From: Selaginella moellendorffii
Lineage: Eukaryota > Streptophyta > Lycopodiopsida > Selaginellales > Selaginellaceae
Length of the DNA: 64,000 nucleotides
Assembly: GCF_000143415.4 (NCBI RefSeq)
Contig: NW_003314283.1
Location: forward strand, 1,656,272-1,720,271
Reading direction: 5' to 3'
Below, piece by piece: positions 11,101 through 22,828 of the stretch. Positions within the stretch are counted from its first letter, which is position 1. The number at the start of each line of letters is the position of its first letter. The notes below the pieces were generated by a model that had not been told where the DNA came from, did not search any database, and saw nothing but the letters and a program-made list of their open reading frames with translations. Position numbers and translations under genes: made by a program.

Positions 11101-13000
11101 AAAGATATATTTTGCTTATAGACCCAAACAGAAGTTGATTGATCTCTACTCTATGTGACTAGGCAAAAGTATAAGATAGCAAAAACTAAACTATCTTATA
11201 TGCCTAGCTAGACTAATGAATGATAGATTTAACAAAATTATTTAAACAACTCGATGAATTACCAAGTGAGATAATTAACAATATTTTGCTCAAGGTATAT
11301 AGAAGTTTAACTCCTGATACTTTTACTATTGTCAAAGAAAGTGTGATAATATACTTAAATTATTTTGTAAGTACATAGTGTAAGCGAGACTTATATTTAT
11401 AGAGTTACCTATACAAAAAGAAAATAGTATTAGAATTCTTCTTAGACAGAGAGATAGTCTGCCTATCCAAGCTAGATGTAAATCCTAAGTATTTATAACC
11501 TACAAAGGATTTATAAAATTATGCTTACTAAATAATTGCTACAATTTTTGCAATCTTAGGCAAATAAGCTATTGTAGGAACTTTAACAGTTCATAATAAA
11601 GCTTGGATATCTATACGCAAAACCACACTTGTTGATAATTGGGCTTATAGACATTAGATTAATCCTAAATTTGGATTGATAGGCAACAAAATTTTATGGA
11701 GTAAAAATCTCTTAAGGTGGACCACACCTAAGAAAAATAGATACATTGTGAAAAACAACTTTTGTTGCTCAAAACATTTCTGAGACTTTCATATAAAAAA
11801 TGTTCTAGATATTTAGCTTTTAAAGGAAAGCTATCCCCATTTCGAAATTGATTGGGAAACTAGATGCTTACTCTTAAGAGTAATTGATAGGCTAATTTAC
11901 AAAGGGAATACATTACATACCAAAATCTTGTACTACTCACTTCACAAACAAAACATAATAACTAAGCTTGCCATAGTAGCAATACTAATAGACCTCGAAA
12001 TCTATAGGCATAAACTAACAATTGATCTTACTTATAAAGCTTTAGAGGGCATAGTCCCTATGATAAAATTGTCACTGTTTATACCAAATAAGGTAATAGA
12101 TATACAATATTTCCCTCACAATCTAATGAGTGGAAGGCAGTCTAAAAAGAAGTATTCACAAGATATAAAATGAAATTACAAAGCACTCACTTGTGATATT
12201 CACAATCTTAACCTCCCTTCAAAATAAACTGAATCATTGCTCAATCAAACTAAAGAAAAATTTGAAAGAGAGTGAGCTAAAAGCATATTGGGTACACCTC
12301 AATGACGAGGAAATTAGAAATCCTAGTATAACTTTGATAGTTATCAAGAATATATGAATCCATACGCTACTCCTCCTTAGCAGCATCGACATATAAAAAA
12401 TGCTTCTGCTTTAGCTGAGAATAGTAAAACACAAAATAACTAAAGTGATTCCCCACAAAAGGAAGAAGAGTTAAATACAACCCTTACCCTTTGATAATGA
12501 TCCAGGTTCCTTTACGAACCAAACACTTATGTTGTTTATACTAATTGCAAAATAGAGTATTTTCTGTCAAATTGCAATGAAAATAATGGCAATTGCAAGA
12601 ACAACAATAAGCACCATCATCACATACACAATTGCATATTAAATAATACATAGAAGCAATTAAGCTTAATTAAGTAGAGCGTAGGAAAAGAATCTTTTCC
12701 CCTATAGGCTTAAAAGTAAAGCCAAAGACTGGTATTATAATAATGATGGCAAAAAGCTTGGCACATTTTATAAGCAGACAAAGTTTTTCTATAAAGCTTT
12801 CTCCATGGAAACAAACCTAGAAGAAAACTATAACGAGTTGCAAAATCTTCATAAAAGAAAATCTGAGACAATGAAGAATATAGAACTCAATTTAACAAAC
12901 ATTATAAGCATTGTAAAAATTTAGTGTCAGACAAAATACACCTATACCTATATATATAGGGCCTTAAGAAAATTTATCATGAACATGTAATAAAGAGAGC
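8143..13000. other. long AT-rich stretch without recognisable genes
   Basis: No coherent reading frame, RNA gene or splice structure was found. The segment around 8890-9030 (pyrimidine-rich, then GGCAAGGGCAACA and TTTGGCAACCACAGTGGG) looks like the end of an LTR followed by a primer-site region. It could be the 5' end of the gypsy relic downstream, but no matching second LTR was found. Confidence 0.4.
8614..8828 (+). repeat. tandem duplication of about 107 bp
   Basis: Two adjacent copies run from the phrase ATAAAATCATGTA to CATTTTTTCT, each with ATGCATTTGCATT in the middle. They differ at a handful of positions. Confidence 0.8.
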
Positions 13001-16000
13001 TCATATAAATTTCAATGACTTAAATAAAACTATAACTACCTATAAGATTTTATAAAATAATATAATATGGTAAATATGGTGAAGTTAGACAAAAAAACGA
13101 CTCCTATAGATAGAGAAATTAGTCACCTAAGAAGTCTCAAATTGTAAACCAATCTCAAATAAGGATTAATATAGAAGATGCAATAATGAAGGCCGTAGCA
13201 AAGAAGAATGCAAACTCTAGCTGATCAAGTGCTAAATTTGTGAAAAAAAAGGCATATAATTAAGGAATGTAGAACCTTGTTTAAACAAACAAGAGGCTAA
13301 CAAACAAGCAGAGTTGATAAAACAACATATAAATAAAGCTATCCACTTGACGATAAAAGTTATTGTAGAAAGAATGATTATAATGATAATCAAAGTGCCA
13401 AACATGAATACTCATGCGCTAAAAGGCAAAATGATCATTGGAATTATCCTCCTATAGGTAATTTTTTAGATTATCCACCTAGTTATGAGGAAAATAAGCC
13501 TAAAGACTATAATCAGCCTAGAGAATACAATCAGTCTAAAAGCTACAATATGCCTAAAGATTATGAAAGGCCAAAAGAGTATGATCAAGTTAAAACTCTT
13601 ACTCGCTATCCTAATCAAGTTGAATTATCAAGCAAGAATGATAGACCCCCTAATGATACACAACTTGCAGCGAGGCATATTAAGGTAGAATGGTCAAATA
13701 TAGAAGAGCTACTTAGCATCTGTGTTATGACCAAAACTTAATGAAGAACAGTTGAATTTGAAAGCTAAAATGAAGGGAGTGATGATGAAGTAGAAATCAT
13801 TCCTAACTCTCAATAGTGCCAAAAGAAAAATATCAACACAGAAATCACTTAACAACTCCAAGACTTTCAACCACAAATCAATTTAAAGAATGGTGATTCT
13901 AACATAGAAAGTTTCACGCCTTTATAGGCTTATATGAATTTACCAGTAGCACAAAAGGAAAATCTTATATTAAAACTAGATGGCAAATATGAAAAGAAGG
14001 TAGTGAAAGGCATTTAAATACCAAAATTACATTCACTTTATACTAACTTTTCACTCTTACCTTAGAGTTGCATTTTTCAAAGAGCTCTCTTATAAGAAGG
14101 AAGAAACTTTAATTTTATCTATAGCCATTGTAATTAAGCTAAAGGATTGTAATGATGAAGTTCCTACAATTAATATAAAGATTGGCAAGAATTTATTATC
14201 TGAAACTCTCATCGATAGTGGCTCAAGCATAAATATTTTGAAGAGAGTATTTATGAAGAATTAGGCCTAAGTCTAATTCAACCAACCCCATTTAATGTAT
14301 AAATAATAGATAACTAAAGTACAAGCTTATTGGAATTATTAGAAATGTCTTAACCAATGTGGCTAGCCTAAAGTATGTTATGCTTAAAATAATACAATGA
14401 AATTCTGCCTACAAAACCCTATTAGGCAAACCTTAGCTAAAAATTATTTGTACAAACCAAGACTGAAAAAACAGTTTTTTGTGTATAGAGCAATACAACT
14501 AAAAAAGATCTATGCCCATTACTTCCACCATATAATTGGAAAAGAAATATTAACTTCTCAAAACGTAATCTTATGATTGGGAGGAAGGATTAGACGATTT
14601 CCAAGACCAACAATTCTTAAAAGCTTTCCCTAAAACTGAGTTAAGTTTAGAAGTTGATATTTATTCAATACTCAAAGAAGTACTTATGCAAGAAGCCCCT
14701 AAACTAAAGATCAGTTTGTCTATAAGAGATTTCTTTTTAAAGGAGGATTCTACTTATAAAATTGATCAATAGAGAAATTATGTTTTACATGTTTTTTGTG
14801 ATCAATCAACTTGGGAAAATCAATTTAATAGATGATAATAATCCTCATATTGTTACAATTGCTCAAGTAATACAAAGTGAATTTCACAATTAGGCCATAA
14901 ATTTACTAAAAGATTACAAGGACATTTTTGCCTGGTCTTACACAAATTTAAAAGGTATCCTACCAGAGCTTTGTACACATTATATTAAGATATTCTCAAG
15001 AAATATGCTTAAAAAGCAAATGCCCTATAAAATGAATTTTAATTACAAAGATAAAGTCAGGGAGGAAATCGATAAACTTCTTTACATAGGATTCATTTAT
15101 CTAATAAAAAATGCTCAATGGCTTTCACCACTTGTAATTGTGCCTAAAAAATATGGCAAATTACGAACGTGAATTACAAAAAGTTAAAGGATGCAACAAA
15201 AAAAGATATATTCCCTATTCCTTTCACAAACAAAATTCTTGATTTAGTAGCAAATCATAAAATGTATTCATTTTTAGATGGATTCTTTAACTATAACCAA
15301 GTGGATCTAGCACCTGAAGATCAACACAAAATAGCTTTAATAAGCCCATAGGAAATTTATACCTATTGCACAATGCATTTTGGCTTATATAATATTCTTT
15401 TTATATTTTAAAGAGCTGTTATAGACACTTTTAAAGAATATCTCACTAATTTTATAAGAGTTTTCATGGATGATTTTATTGTCTTTAGCTCCAAAAAGGA
15501 ACATTTAATTTGCTTATAAAAATATTTCCAAAAATACAGAGAACATAGCATTTCTCTTAATTCGGAGAAATATACTTTGTTTGTAAATCAGGCATACTTC
15601 TAGGTTATATTGTATACAAGGAAGGCATCCTTATAGACAAAGACAAAATTTAAGTGATTGAAACAATATCTTCACCATATGATTTAAAAAGTCTTTGTTG
15701 TTTTCTAAACAAAGTTGGGCTATTATAGACAATTTATAAAAGTTTATGCAAAGATTGCTAAGCCACTTACTAATCTTTTAGAAAAAGATACTCTATTTAT
15801 ATGGAATGAAAATTGTCAAGAAATATTTTTAAGGCTTAAACAATGTCTCAAAAATGCACTTTTATTTATTAAACCTGACTAAACAAAGGAGCTTCACTTA
15901 CAAATGAATACTTTTGATATTGCTACAAGTGTAATATTATCCCAGATACAAGGTGATCAAAAAGATCATCCTATCTACTATACTAACAGATGCTTAAATT

Positions 16001-16345
16001 CTGAAGCATAACTACATAACTACTAAAAAAACACTTAGCATAATTTACACTTTAGAAAAATTTAGGCATTACCTTTTAGCAATAAAAATAATTGTCTTTG
16101 TTGACCATAAAGCTCTTTTATATCTTATCAAATTGCCTAAAGCGCATCACTTTAGAAGAGTCACCTAATATTAAGGTAGATGAACACCTAATGCTCACTT
16201 ATTTGCAATCTTCATAACTATCACTTAGTTAGAAGATATATAAATTTATTTTTCTACAGGCACAATTTCACCCCACTATAACTTGCCAGAGAGAAAAAAG
16301 TTGTTTGTCTTGAAGACACGACTTTACTCTGTCATGAGGGAGTGT
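13000..16345 (+). mobile_element. decayed Ty3/gypsy element (Tat/Athila-like), plus strand
   Basis: Relics of each gypsy domain occur in order on the plus strand despite many stops: a zinc knuckle around 13225-13280 (C-x2-C then HIIKEC after a one-base slip), a retropepsin active site near 14205-14245 (ETLIDSGSSINIL), a reverse transcriptase from about 14920 (YKDIFAWSY; SFLDGFFNYNQVDLAPEDQH at 15260-15330; FMDDFIVFSS near 15470), and an RNase H stretch to about 16100. The MAPEDQ-type block and the long gag-protease spacing fit non-chromoviral Tat/Athila elements. The purine tract GAGGGAGTGT at 16336-16345 precedes the putative 3' LTR. Confidence 0.75.
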
Positions 16346-16562
16346 TGTAAGAGACTAATTTTTCCATTTTACTTTAGTCATTTAATCATATCTCTGACCA
16401 CTTGGAGGAGTCTCACTCACAACCTCCATAAATTCTATTCCAAACTTGGGGCTTGCTATCCCTGAAAATAGTATCCATGCCACTCAACCTTTGCACTTGG
16501 TTTAAGTGCTCCATATGTTCAATCCCATGGTCGACACCCCAAGGTACCACCGACCGCTTGTG
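16346..16562 (+). repeat. dispersed repeat copy 2, putative truncated 3' LTR
   Basis: It begins TGTAAGAGACTAATTTTTCC right after a purine tract and follows the same sequence as the repeat at 291-1568 for about 215 bp. It is then cut off by a duplicated piece of NOMO. Its position after a gypsy pol relic supports reading this repeat family as an LTR. Confidence 0.6.
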
Positions 16563-17688
16563 GTCTGAGGCTTCACGTCAGAGGGTCCATGAGTCAGAGC
16601 GACTTGCCGCTGCAAATACCACCGTCAAGATCAAAAAGTAAGAATCAAACTAATCTCACTCTTCCGTATTGGCCAGCAACACGAACTGAGCCGCAAAGTT
16701 GATACTGTGATGCCTGAATACTGGGAATCGACGCCATGTTGGGTAAGACCTGCCCGTCAAAAGAAGAAAAAACCAATCAGTTGTCTTCCGAATTATGAGA
16801 ACTCAAATGCGTACCATAAAATCCTTCAGTGACGTAAACTGGTAGTGCTCTTTTGCGGCTGTGATGTTGTACTTAGTTGAAGTCACCTGTTTGGATGACA
16901 AGAGAAGTCATAAGACTTCAAAGATTATTCAATCATACTTGATCAAGCTTGTAGAAACCATTTGCATCAGTAATAGCCCGCTCTAGCTGTCAATATATAT
17001 TTTGACTTTTGCGATGCCATGCCCATTGCTGTCAATAACTCGTCCGCCAACAGAAAATCCAGCAAGGTGAGAAATTTCTCCCTTCGACGTCGGATGTAGC
17101 ATGGCAAAGCGCTTGCTCAGACAATGGAGATCTACCAGGCCCTTGAGGACATTCCATATCCTTAACGTCACTGGAGCGCAAGAAAACTTGCACACCCAAT
17201 ACCAGAATTCCCTGCCAGGACGAGATCAGCAGAACGAACGGTGACCAAGACATTATCATGTACCTTAGACATCACACGACCTTCAACGTCGTAGCCAGGG
17301 ATCATAAAAATATTGTCCACCTCTCCCATGCCCCATCCTAGTTGAACCTGACGAAGTTGAAGGAAAACAATAACGCATGACAGCTGATCGAAATGAGCTT
17401 ACTTCATTTGATCCAATCACGTTGATATCAAGACGGGGATGGTGTGCTTCTATTATGTAAGTGCCTGTAACACAAAAACGTTTTTGAAACGGAAACAGAG
17501 ACTAGATCATACCTATCAAAAGGTTGTTAAACTCGTAGGCACCAAGCGTGAAGCTAGAAAACAGAGTTTAAGAAGAATATGATTTGTGAAGTATAGCTAC
17601 CAAGTATGGTGGAAATTTATGTCCGCATTTCCGTTGCAACCATGCTGATCAACAAGAACTGGCACCTGAGCACAAAAACGCTTTGAGC
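16563..17688 (-). pseudogene. duplicated NOMO exon block (truncated)
   Basis: This block is nearly identical to 28830-30300 of the intact NOMO gene, including introns, but has internal deletions: near 17055 it skips the equivalent of about 29326-29574, and near 17537 it skips about 30040-30170. Exons recognisable on the minus strand include [17 protein letters not shown], the VDNIFMIPGYDVEGRVMSK segment and FSVGGRVIDSNGHGIAKVK. The deletions remove exon ends, so it cannot encode a normal NOMO product. It is joined at its upstream edge to a threonyl-tRNA synthetase fragment. Confidence 0.85.
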
Positions 17689-18662
17689 TGCTCTTCCGTC
17701 TGCCAAGCAGTTCCATAAATCCGCTGAAGCATCTGTCTCTTGACATCACCTCTCCAGTAAGCTCCAGCGACGGACTCGAGCTCAATGGCTTTCCTGTTAA
17801 GCTGGCCGGTACTTTCAACGTGTGGATCAGCACAAAGATCCCACCAGTCATTGCCTGAAAAATTTCGAAGGAAGTGAGGGAAGGAGCAAGAAAAGTATGT
17901 TCCTCAACAATGTGGTATATTTTAATGGGTTCTGTTTTGATATCCTCTAGTATTTCCAGCTTGTACTTTTCGTTGATAGACATAATTCGATCCTTGGCTT
18001 CTTCTCTCGATACTTCTTCTCGTCTCAGAGGTAAATTAATGATGCGATCCTAAAGACCAGTTTCAGTGGTTTACATTCTTGAGCAAACACTTACCATTTC
18101 CTTCTTTATCTTCTTCAAATCCTTGTCCGACAGTGGTTCTTTGAGGTCGAAGTCGTAGTAAAATCCTTTCTCAATCCACGGCCCAATTGTAACTTTAGCG
18201 TCTGGATAGTTTAAGTCGAAATGTTACCTCCCTAAACCTTAAAAAGCATAAAGCTAACAGAGTGTCTGGACCGCCATAGCCATCACGTGAGCACACTGCG
18301 AAGATTTAAACAAGCAAGACGAGCTCAAGACTTGAGAAATGTCCCGAAAAGATGTGACACTACCGTATGGCGCATCCGGAGCAACTCCTCGGATGACTCA
18401 TTGGTTGGGAGAGGAATTTTGTGCGGTGATGGCGATGGCGGCGATATTTCCGTCTCGGATTCTGCCGCTACAGACGATGCAAAGGCCCGATGACGAGCGC
18501 CAGGCAAAGTCTCAGAGACGCCGAGAAACCTACGGATTCACGAGCAAATATGGGCGACTGAGCTCCCGCAAAGATTTACCTGCAAGTGGTGAGGCAAGAT
18601 GCTCGCCGGACTGCGCCGTGAAATGCGGCACACCACACGAGATGATTCGCAGCCGACGCCAT
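17689..18662 (-). pseudogene. 5' part of an organellar threonyl-tRNA synthetase gene, truncated
   Basis: Reading the minus strand from an ATG at 18660-18662 gives a Ser/Ala/Arg-rich leader of the kind that targets organelles, then [94 protein letters not shown] and [12 protein letters not shown]. This is the order of the N-terminal (TGS-adjacent, second additional) domain of bacterial-type ThrRS. Exons include 18580-18662, 18364-18529 and one starting at 18295. The gene stops after QTEEQLKA, before the aminoacylation core, where a NOMO exon is fused. One intron near 17930 lacks a proper donor base. It is therefore a truncated relic, although its start and transit-like leader look intact. Confidence 0.85.
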
Positions 18663-18869
18663 CCCCGCCCTCTGTTTTTAGGGTTCTTGGACAACACCGT
18701 TGAAAAATATTCCAAGCCTAGGTATATACCCTTCCTTTAAAACCTCCTTGGGCATTTTGCTTGTCCATACGAGGGTTTCCAGAGGCTTTCGAGAGCGATC
18801 CAGGCCAGGAGAGGTGAGATTGGAGTTTCTTTCCGAAATATCAATCTCTTGGCGCTCATTTCATCAATT

Positions 18870-19225
18870 TATCTTCATATTCTCCACTTCCCCTAGATTT
18901 TGCAGCATCCAACGTTCTTCTGGCGTTCTTCGTCCAGCCAATTCCGCGATCCAGGCATGGAGAGGTGCGTCGCTGCTCACTCCATCGATTTTTCATCCTA
19001 ATCTCAAGTTTCTATCGATTGCGCAGTGCATCCGACCTTCTTCTGACGGAAATCCAGGATCCGGGCCTGTGGAGAGGCGAGGAGGAGTTTTCTTTCAACC
19101 ATCAATCTTTTGCCGCTCACGTAATCTCCACTTTCTATCGATTTTCCAGTGTTTCCGATGGTCTCCACGTTCTCCTTCCGGCCGACATCCGCAATTCTGG
19201 TATACGCAGGGCATCGCCGCTGCTC
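18870..19225 (+). repeat. three degenerate 110-120 bp direct repeats upstream of the kinase gene
   Basis: Three successive blocks share the order CGCTCA, a pyrimidine-rich part ending TTTTCCAG or TTGCGCAG-like, then TCCGACCTTCTTCTGGCG-like sequence, then ATCCGGG and GGAGAGG. They lie in the leader of the kinase gene and each contains a plausible splice acceptor. They may be duplicated 5' exons or untranslated sequence. Confidence 0.55.
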
Positions 19226-20216
19226 ATGGACAAGTCGCAGCCAGCGTGGGCTCCCTGGGTCGCTTTGGCGGTCGAGCACTGCAACAATGCCAATCCCACG
19301 AAGTATAAGATCGTCAAGCGTGGCAAAGACATCGTCTTCTCTCAAAGAAAGGCAAATCCCAGGGACGTGGAGGTGGAGATCCTGTGTGCCGATGACTTCC
19401 ACAACCTCCGGACGCGCTGCAGCTTCCCTCAAGATCCGGAATTCGCCAACTCCCTCGCTACTGTGCGGCACTGCTCCATGCCTTCGAGAAAAAGCCCTGC
19501 GCTGTGGAGTAGAACACAAATTGATGGAGATTTCGTAATCAAAGAGGTAGATGCAGAGCTCCTAGCCAGCTTCGAGCGGATAAGCGACAGGTACTTTGAG
19601 TATGTTGATATTCTTTGTGAGGAGAGGCTGCGCACTATGCTTGTGCTCGCCATAGCTGTGTTGAAGGTACTTTACGAGTAGTTTTACGTATGAGTAGTTT
19701 TACCGCTTCCAAACCTGTTTCTCTTTACAGGTGCGAATGCTGGGAGGAGCGGAGCACATCCTTCTAGTGATGGAGGCATTGTCTAGCACTGCAACACTCT
19801 ACCGTCAGTATGATCTCAAGGGACTGCAAGAGCGAGCCGGTGGCATCTCAGATGGGACGTTGCAAGGCCCATTGACACTCCAGGCTAAAGATCACGAGAC
19901 GTTTTTCGAAATACTTGCGCGTGACACGTTCTTCCTTCAGGTAAACGCAGCTAAACCCGAAATCTCAAAGCTTTTTTTCTTGTTCCAGGAGGCTGAAGTT
20001 TTCGATTACTCGCTTATGGTTTACCATGTCCCGGGGAGGAACGAGCTTGTCGTGGGGATCATTGACTACTTGCGCTATTTCACGCCTGTCAAGCACGCCT
20101 TCGTCGCCCTGTTGAAGACTCTGGATGGGAAGCCTCGCAGCGCACTTCATCCCAAGCAGTACCGAAAGAGAATGCTCGAAGCATTTGCAAAGTACTTCCC
20201 ATGTGCTTCTAGGTAG
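19226..20216 (+). CDS. FAB1/PIKfyve-type phosphoinositide kinase domain protein
   Basis: Three exons (19226-19666, 19731-19940, 19989-20216) with introns of 64 and 48 nt encode about 292 residues. The protein matches the kinase domain of FAB1-type phosphatidylinositol-3-phosphate 5-kinases: DGDFVIKEVDAELLASFE (ATP-binding lysine), EHILLVMEAL, YDLKGLQERAGG, FDYSLMVYHV, ELVVGIIDYLRYFTPVKH and a C-terminal HPKQYRKRMLEAFAKYF. The DLKG, DYSL and IIDY motifs are present. Typical FAB1 proteins exceed 1,500 residues with FYVE and chaperonin-like domains; none is seen here, so this is a stand-alone kinase domain. The frame is open upstream to 18965, but the ATG at 19226 (MDKSQPAWAPW) follows repetitive leader sequence. 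It converges on the mutase-like gene, 21 bp away. Confidence 0.75.
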
Positions 20217-20237
20217 TTGATCTTAGTCCTAAAGCTT

Positions 20238-21357
20238 TTACAGCTTACTTGTTCCAGCGTCCACAAGCTCAAAATCCAGTTCCGCCGATCGAGTGAGTAG
20301 GACAGTCTTGAGCTGAGCGTTGGGAAGCCTAAGAAAAGATTGAAAACACAGATATTGTAGCATGACCAACAAAGAGCTACATACACAAGGTTGGAGCGCT
20401 TGAGCATGTTCCGCATAAAACTGCTATGAGAAACCACCGCGATCTCCTCCTCTTTACGCTCCCACAGCCTGATGGAGAGACAATGTAAGAAGGATGGTAT
20501 GATCAGCTGTGAGGCACATACCACTGCAGGAACTGTCTGATCCGCTGCTGCATCGCTGCCAGGGATTCGGCTGTCTCGGCATTCCACAGCACGTCACTTT
20601 CTTCTTCGATCTACAAATGGTTTCGCATCAGTTTCGAATTAGAGGTCTCGGGACAGGAACAACAAACCTGTGAGAAGTCGACGGATGGAAAGTGTGCCTT
20701 GTAGCTGCTGATGGACCGTCTCCTGTCAGAAGTTCGTGCGCTCTAAACGCATCATGCATGATCAGCTTGTTGCAAAACAATAGAACAACGACTTACAATG
20801 CGCTCTCGGCATAGCTCCACAGCAACCAAAGGCAGGCTGGAATCACTTCCATAGTCGGCACCACGGAAAACTCCTGTAGCTGTTTGCAACGTCCTAACGA
20901 AAACGAAAGCATCTAAAGACTTGAAGAACTAGAATAGTTCACCTCGTCATGGGTGAAACTGTCACGAGCTGGATACGGCGATCAAGGCCAGCTTCTCGGA
21001 CGATCTTGCGGAGTGTAGCCACCTGATTTTTTTGTCAAAGGTAATTAGCAGAAGAAGATCCAAAAACCACAACACAGCGCAAAGAAGAAAAGCTCAAGGA
21101 AGTACCTGTTCCCATCCAGCAGGAGTGAGGACGGCATCGAAGAGCCGATCATCGTCGTCGAAGGATTTCTTGGAGGATTTTGTGCTGCAAAGGAAAGATG
21201 TTACAAACCATGTGATAAACAAAGGTCGCAGCACGCGGAGAAGAAGGCCGGGTGTTAGGCGACGCCATTCGCCGCGGAAGAAGAGGCGATGGAGGCTGAC
21301 ATCTCCATCCACGTTATGATAGGCCTGAGCGTGCCTCATCAAATGCAACACCTTCAT
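20238..21357 (-). CDS. phosphoglycerate-mutase-like (histidine phosphatase) protein
   Basis: Seven exons on the minus strand: 21106-21357, 20943-21022, 20797-20893, 20668-20742, 20522-20610, 20385-20468 and 20238-20328, with introns of 50-80 nt and GT-AG borders. The product starts MKVLHLMRHAQAYHNVDGD, the histidine phosphatase RHG-type motif (RHA here) with the phospho-accepting histidine, and has LTPAGWEQV, VSPMTRTLQTATGVF and the second conserved histidine in AVVSHSSFMRNML. This fits the plant phosphoglycerate-mutase-like family whose members start with HLVRHAQ. Substrates are generally unknown. An Asp/Ser/Lys-rich insert follows the first motif; part of exon 1 may be an unrecognised intron. 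Confidence 0.8.
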
Positions 21358-21451
21358 GCTCCTCCCAAAACCCTTGCCCTAGTTATTTTAAAATTATGCC
21401 GAGTATATGATCTCTTTTAAAAACAGAATATACTACTCAAGTCGCGAATTT

Positions 21452-21780
21452 AGCTTTCCTTGGCATTGCAAGGAAAGCGAATCACACGGGCGCCAATGGC
21501 CACAGGACCCTAGTTAGCACTGGAGGAGCTATTTTGTACGCGAGACGAACAAAGATTTTAGTTTCTCGTCTGTCCTCTGCATAAAACTTGACGGAATGCA
21601 TCGCTGCGCTTGACAAAATCAATCTCAAGAACATCCGGGTGAGATTCAAAAAGTAACTGGAAAGCGGCAAAGGTACCTCCCTTCTGGTTGGCCGCCTCCA
21701 CGGCTATGTATGGTTGCCATTTCTCAAGACCACTTCCCTCGAGGAAAAACCACGAAGTCGATTGATCCTCACTCTGTCCT
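21452..21780 (-). pseudogene. duplicated NOMO C-terminal exon fragment
   Basis: The sequence parallels 26030-26470 of NOMO, including the SVKFYAED exon, the VDFAKRND-like part and the GLPRGKYR-like part. It is diverged and lacks splice context. Together with its neighbours it is part of a scrambled copy of the NOMO and synthetase genes. Confidence 0.75.
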
Positions 21781-21923
21781 TGTACATTTGGATGTGGAAC
21801 GGATCAGTTCATCGACTGCAGATGATAAAGACCTTGAGCTTTTCTCAATCCAGATGGAGGTTTTTCTTGCATGATATTTATTCATCTCATCAACTTTGGA
21901 CGCTGGGGCGGTCTCGTCTAAAG

Positions 21924-22051
21924 GAGCTAGTTATCGAAGACTACTGGAAGAAAGTTCACCTAAGACGAGGATACGAGCTACTCTAGACACCTTACGTTCC
22001 CAAGGCTGAGCTGTGGAAGACCAGCGGGCATTTGGATCTTTACAAGGAGAA
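21924..22051 (+). pseudogene. threonyl-tRNA synthetase core fragment, plus strand
   Basis: The plus-strand reading gives ELVIEDYWKKVHLRRGYELL, a TAG stop, then TPYVPKAELWKTSGHLDLYK and EN. This is the start of the ThrRS aminoacylation core (motif 1 region and the ELWKTSGH block). The TAG at 21984-21986 replaces a TAC tyrosine codon of the family. Its orientation is opposite to the other two synthetase fragments. Confidence 0.85.
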
Positions 22052-22084
22052 CAGGCCAAGTCGACGGTGATCACGTCTCCTGGC

Positions 22085-22475
22085 TTCCTCCTTTTGCGTT
22101 TGATCTCCGTCTGCCAAGCAATTCCGTAATGATGCGATCCTAAGAAAAACTTACCATCTCCATCTTTATCTTCTTCAAATCTTTGTCTGGCAGTGGTTCT
22201 TTGAGATCGAAGTCGTTCTCGATCCATGGCCCAATTGTAACTTTAGCGTCTGGATAGAGTGTCTGGACCGCCATAACCATTCCGTGAGCTCACTGAGCAA
22301 GTCAAGAACACAAGCTCAAGGCTTGAGAAAACTTCCAAAAAGATCTTACACTACAGTTCCTCGTATGACTCATTGAATTTTGTGCGGTGATGCGATGCGG
22401 CGATATTTCCGTCTCGGATTCTGCTGCTACAGACGACGCAAACGCCCGATGACGGGCGCAAGGCGCGACATAGAG
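22085..22475 (-). pseudogene. second N-terminal threonyl-tRNA synthetase fragment
   Basis: The minus-strand reading repeats the synthetase region found at 17689-18662: [19 protein letters not shown], then [17 protein letters not shown], and a short GIAWQTE piece. It lacks the FYY residues after IGPWIE and has several stops. Unlike the first copy it has no 50 bp interruption between QTL and the DAKV block. Confidence 0.8.
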
Positions 22476-22828
22476 ATTCGTTTAAAACATGGTAGCCTAA
22501 ATTCTCGAGTATATACTTCCTTTAAAGATCCATCAATATTGCACGAGAATGCGTTTGATCACACAGATGCCAATTAGCACGGGAAATTAAATCCTGCATA
22601 GTTTGTCTGATCGTTGAGCTTGGCAAAATCAACCTCGAGAACATTGGGGATCCTCTCAGAGAGATGCTCTAAGTGCTAGGGCTGGGGTGCCTCTTCCATC
22701 CTCGCCATTCTCGCTTTCTCTGCTGGCATTTTATACCTGAAGATCTTCACTTGATCCCGCAAGGTCTTCACTGCTCTCCGCATTTCCGTAGGGATCTCCT
22801 TCCACCCTGAATCTGATCTCTGACCACG

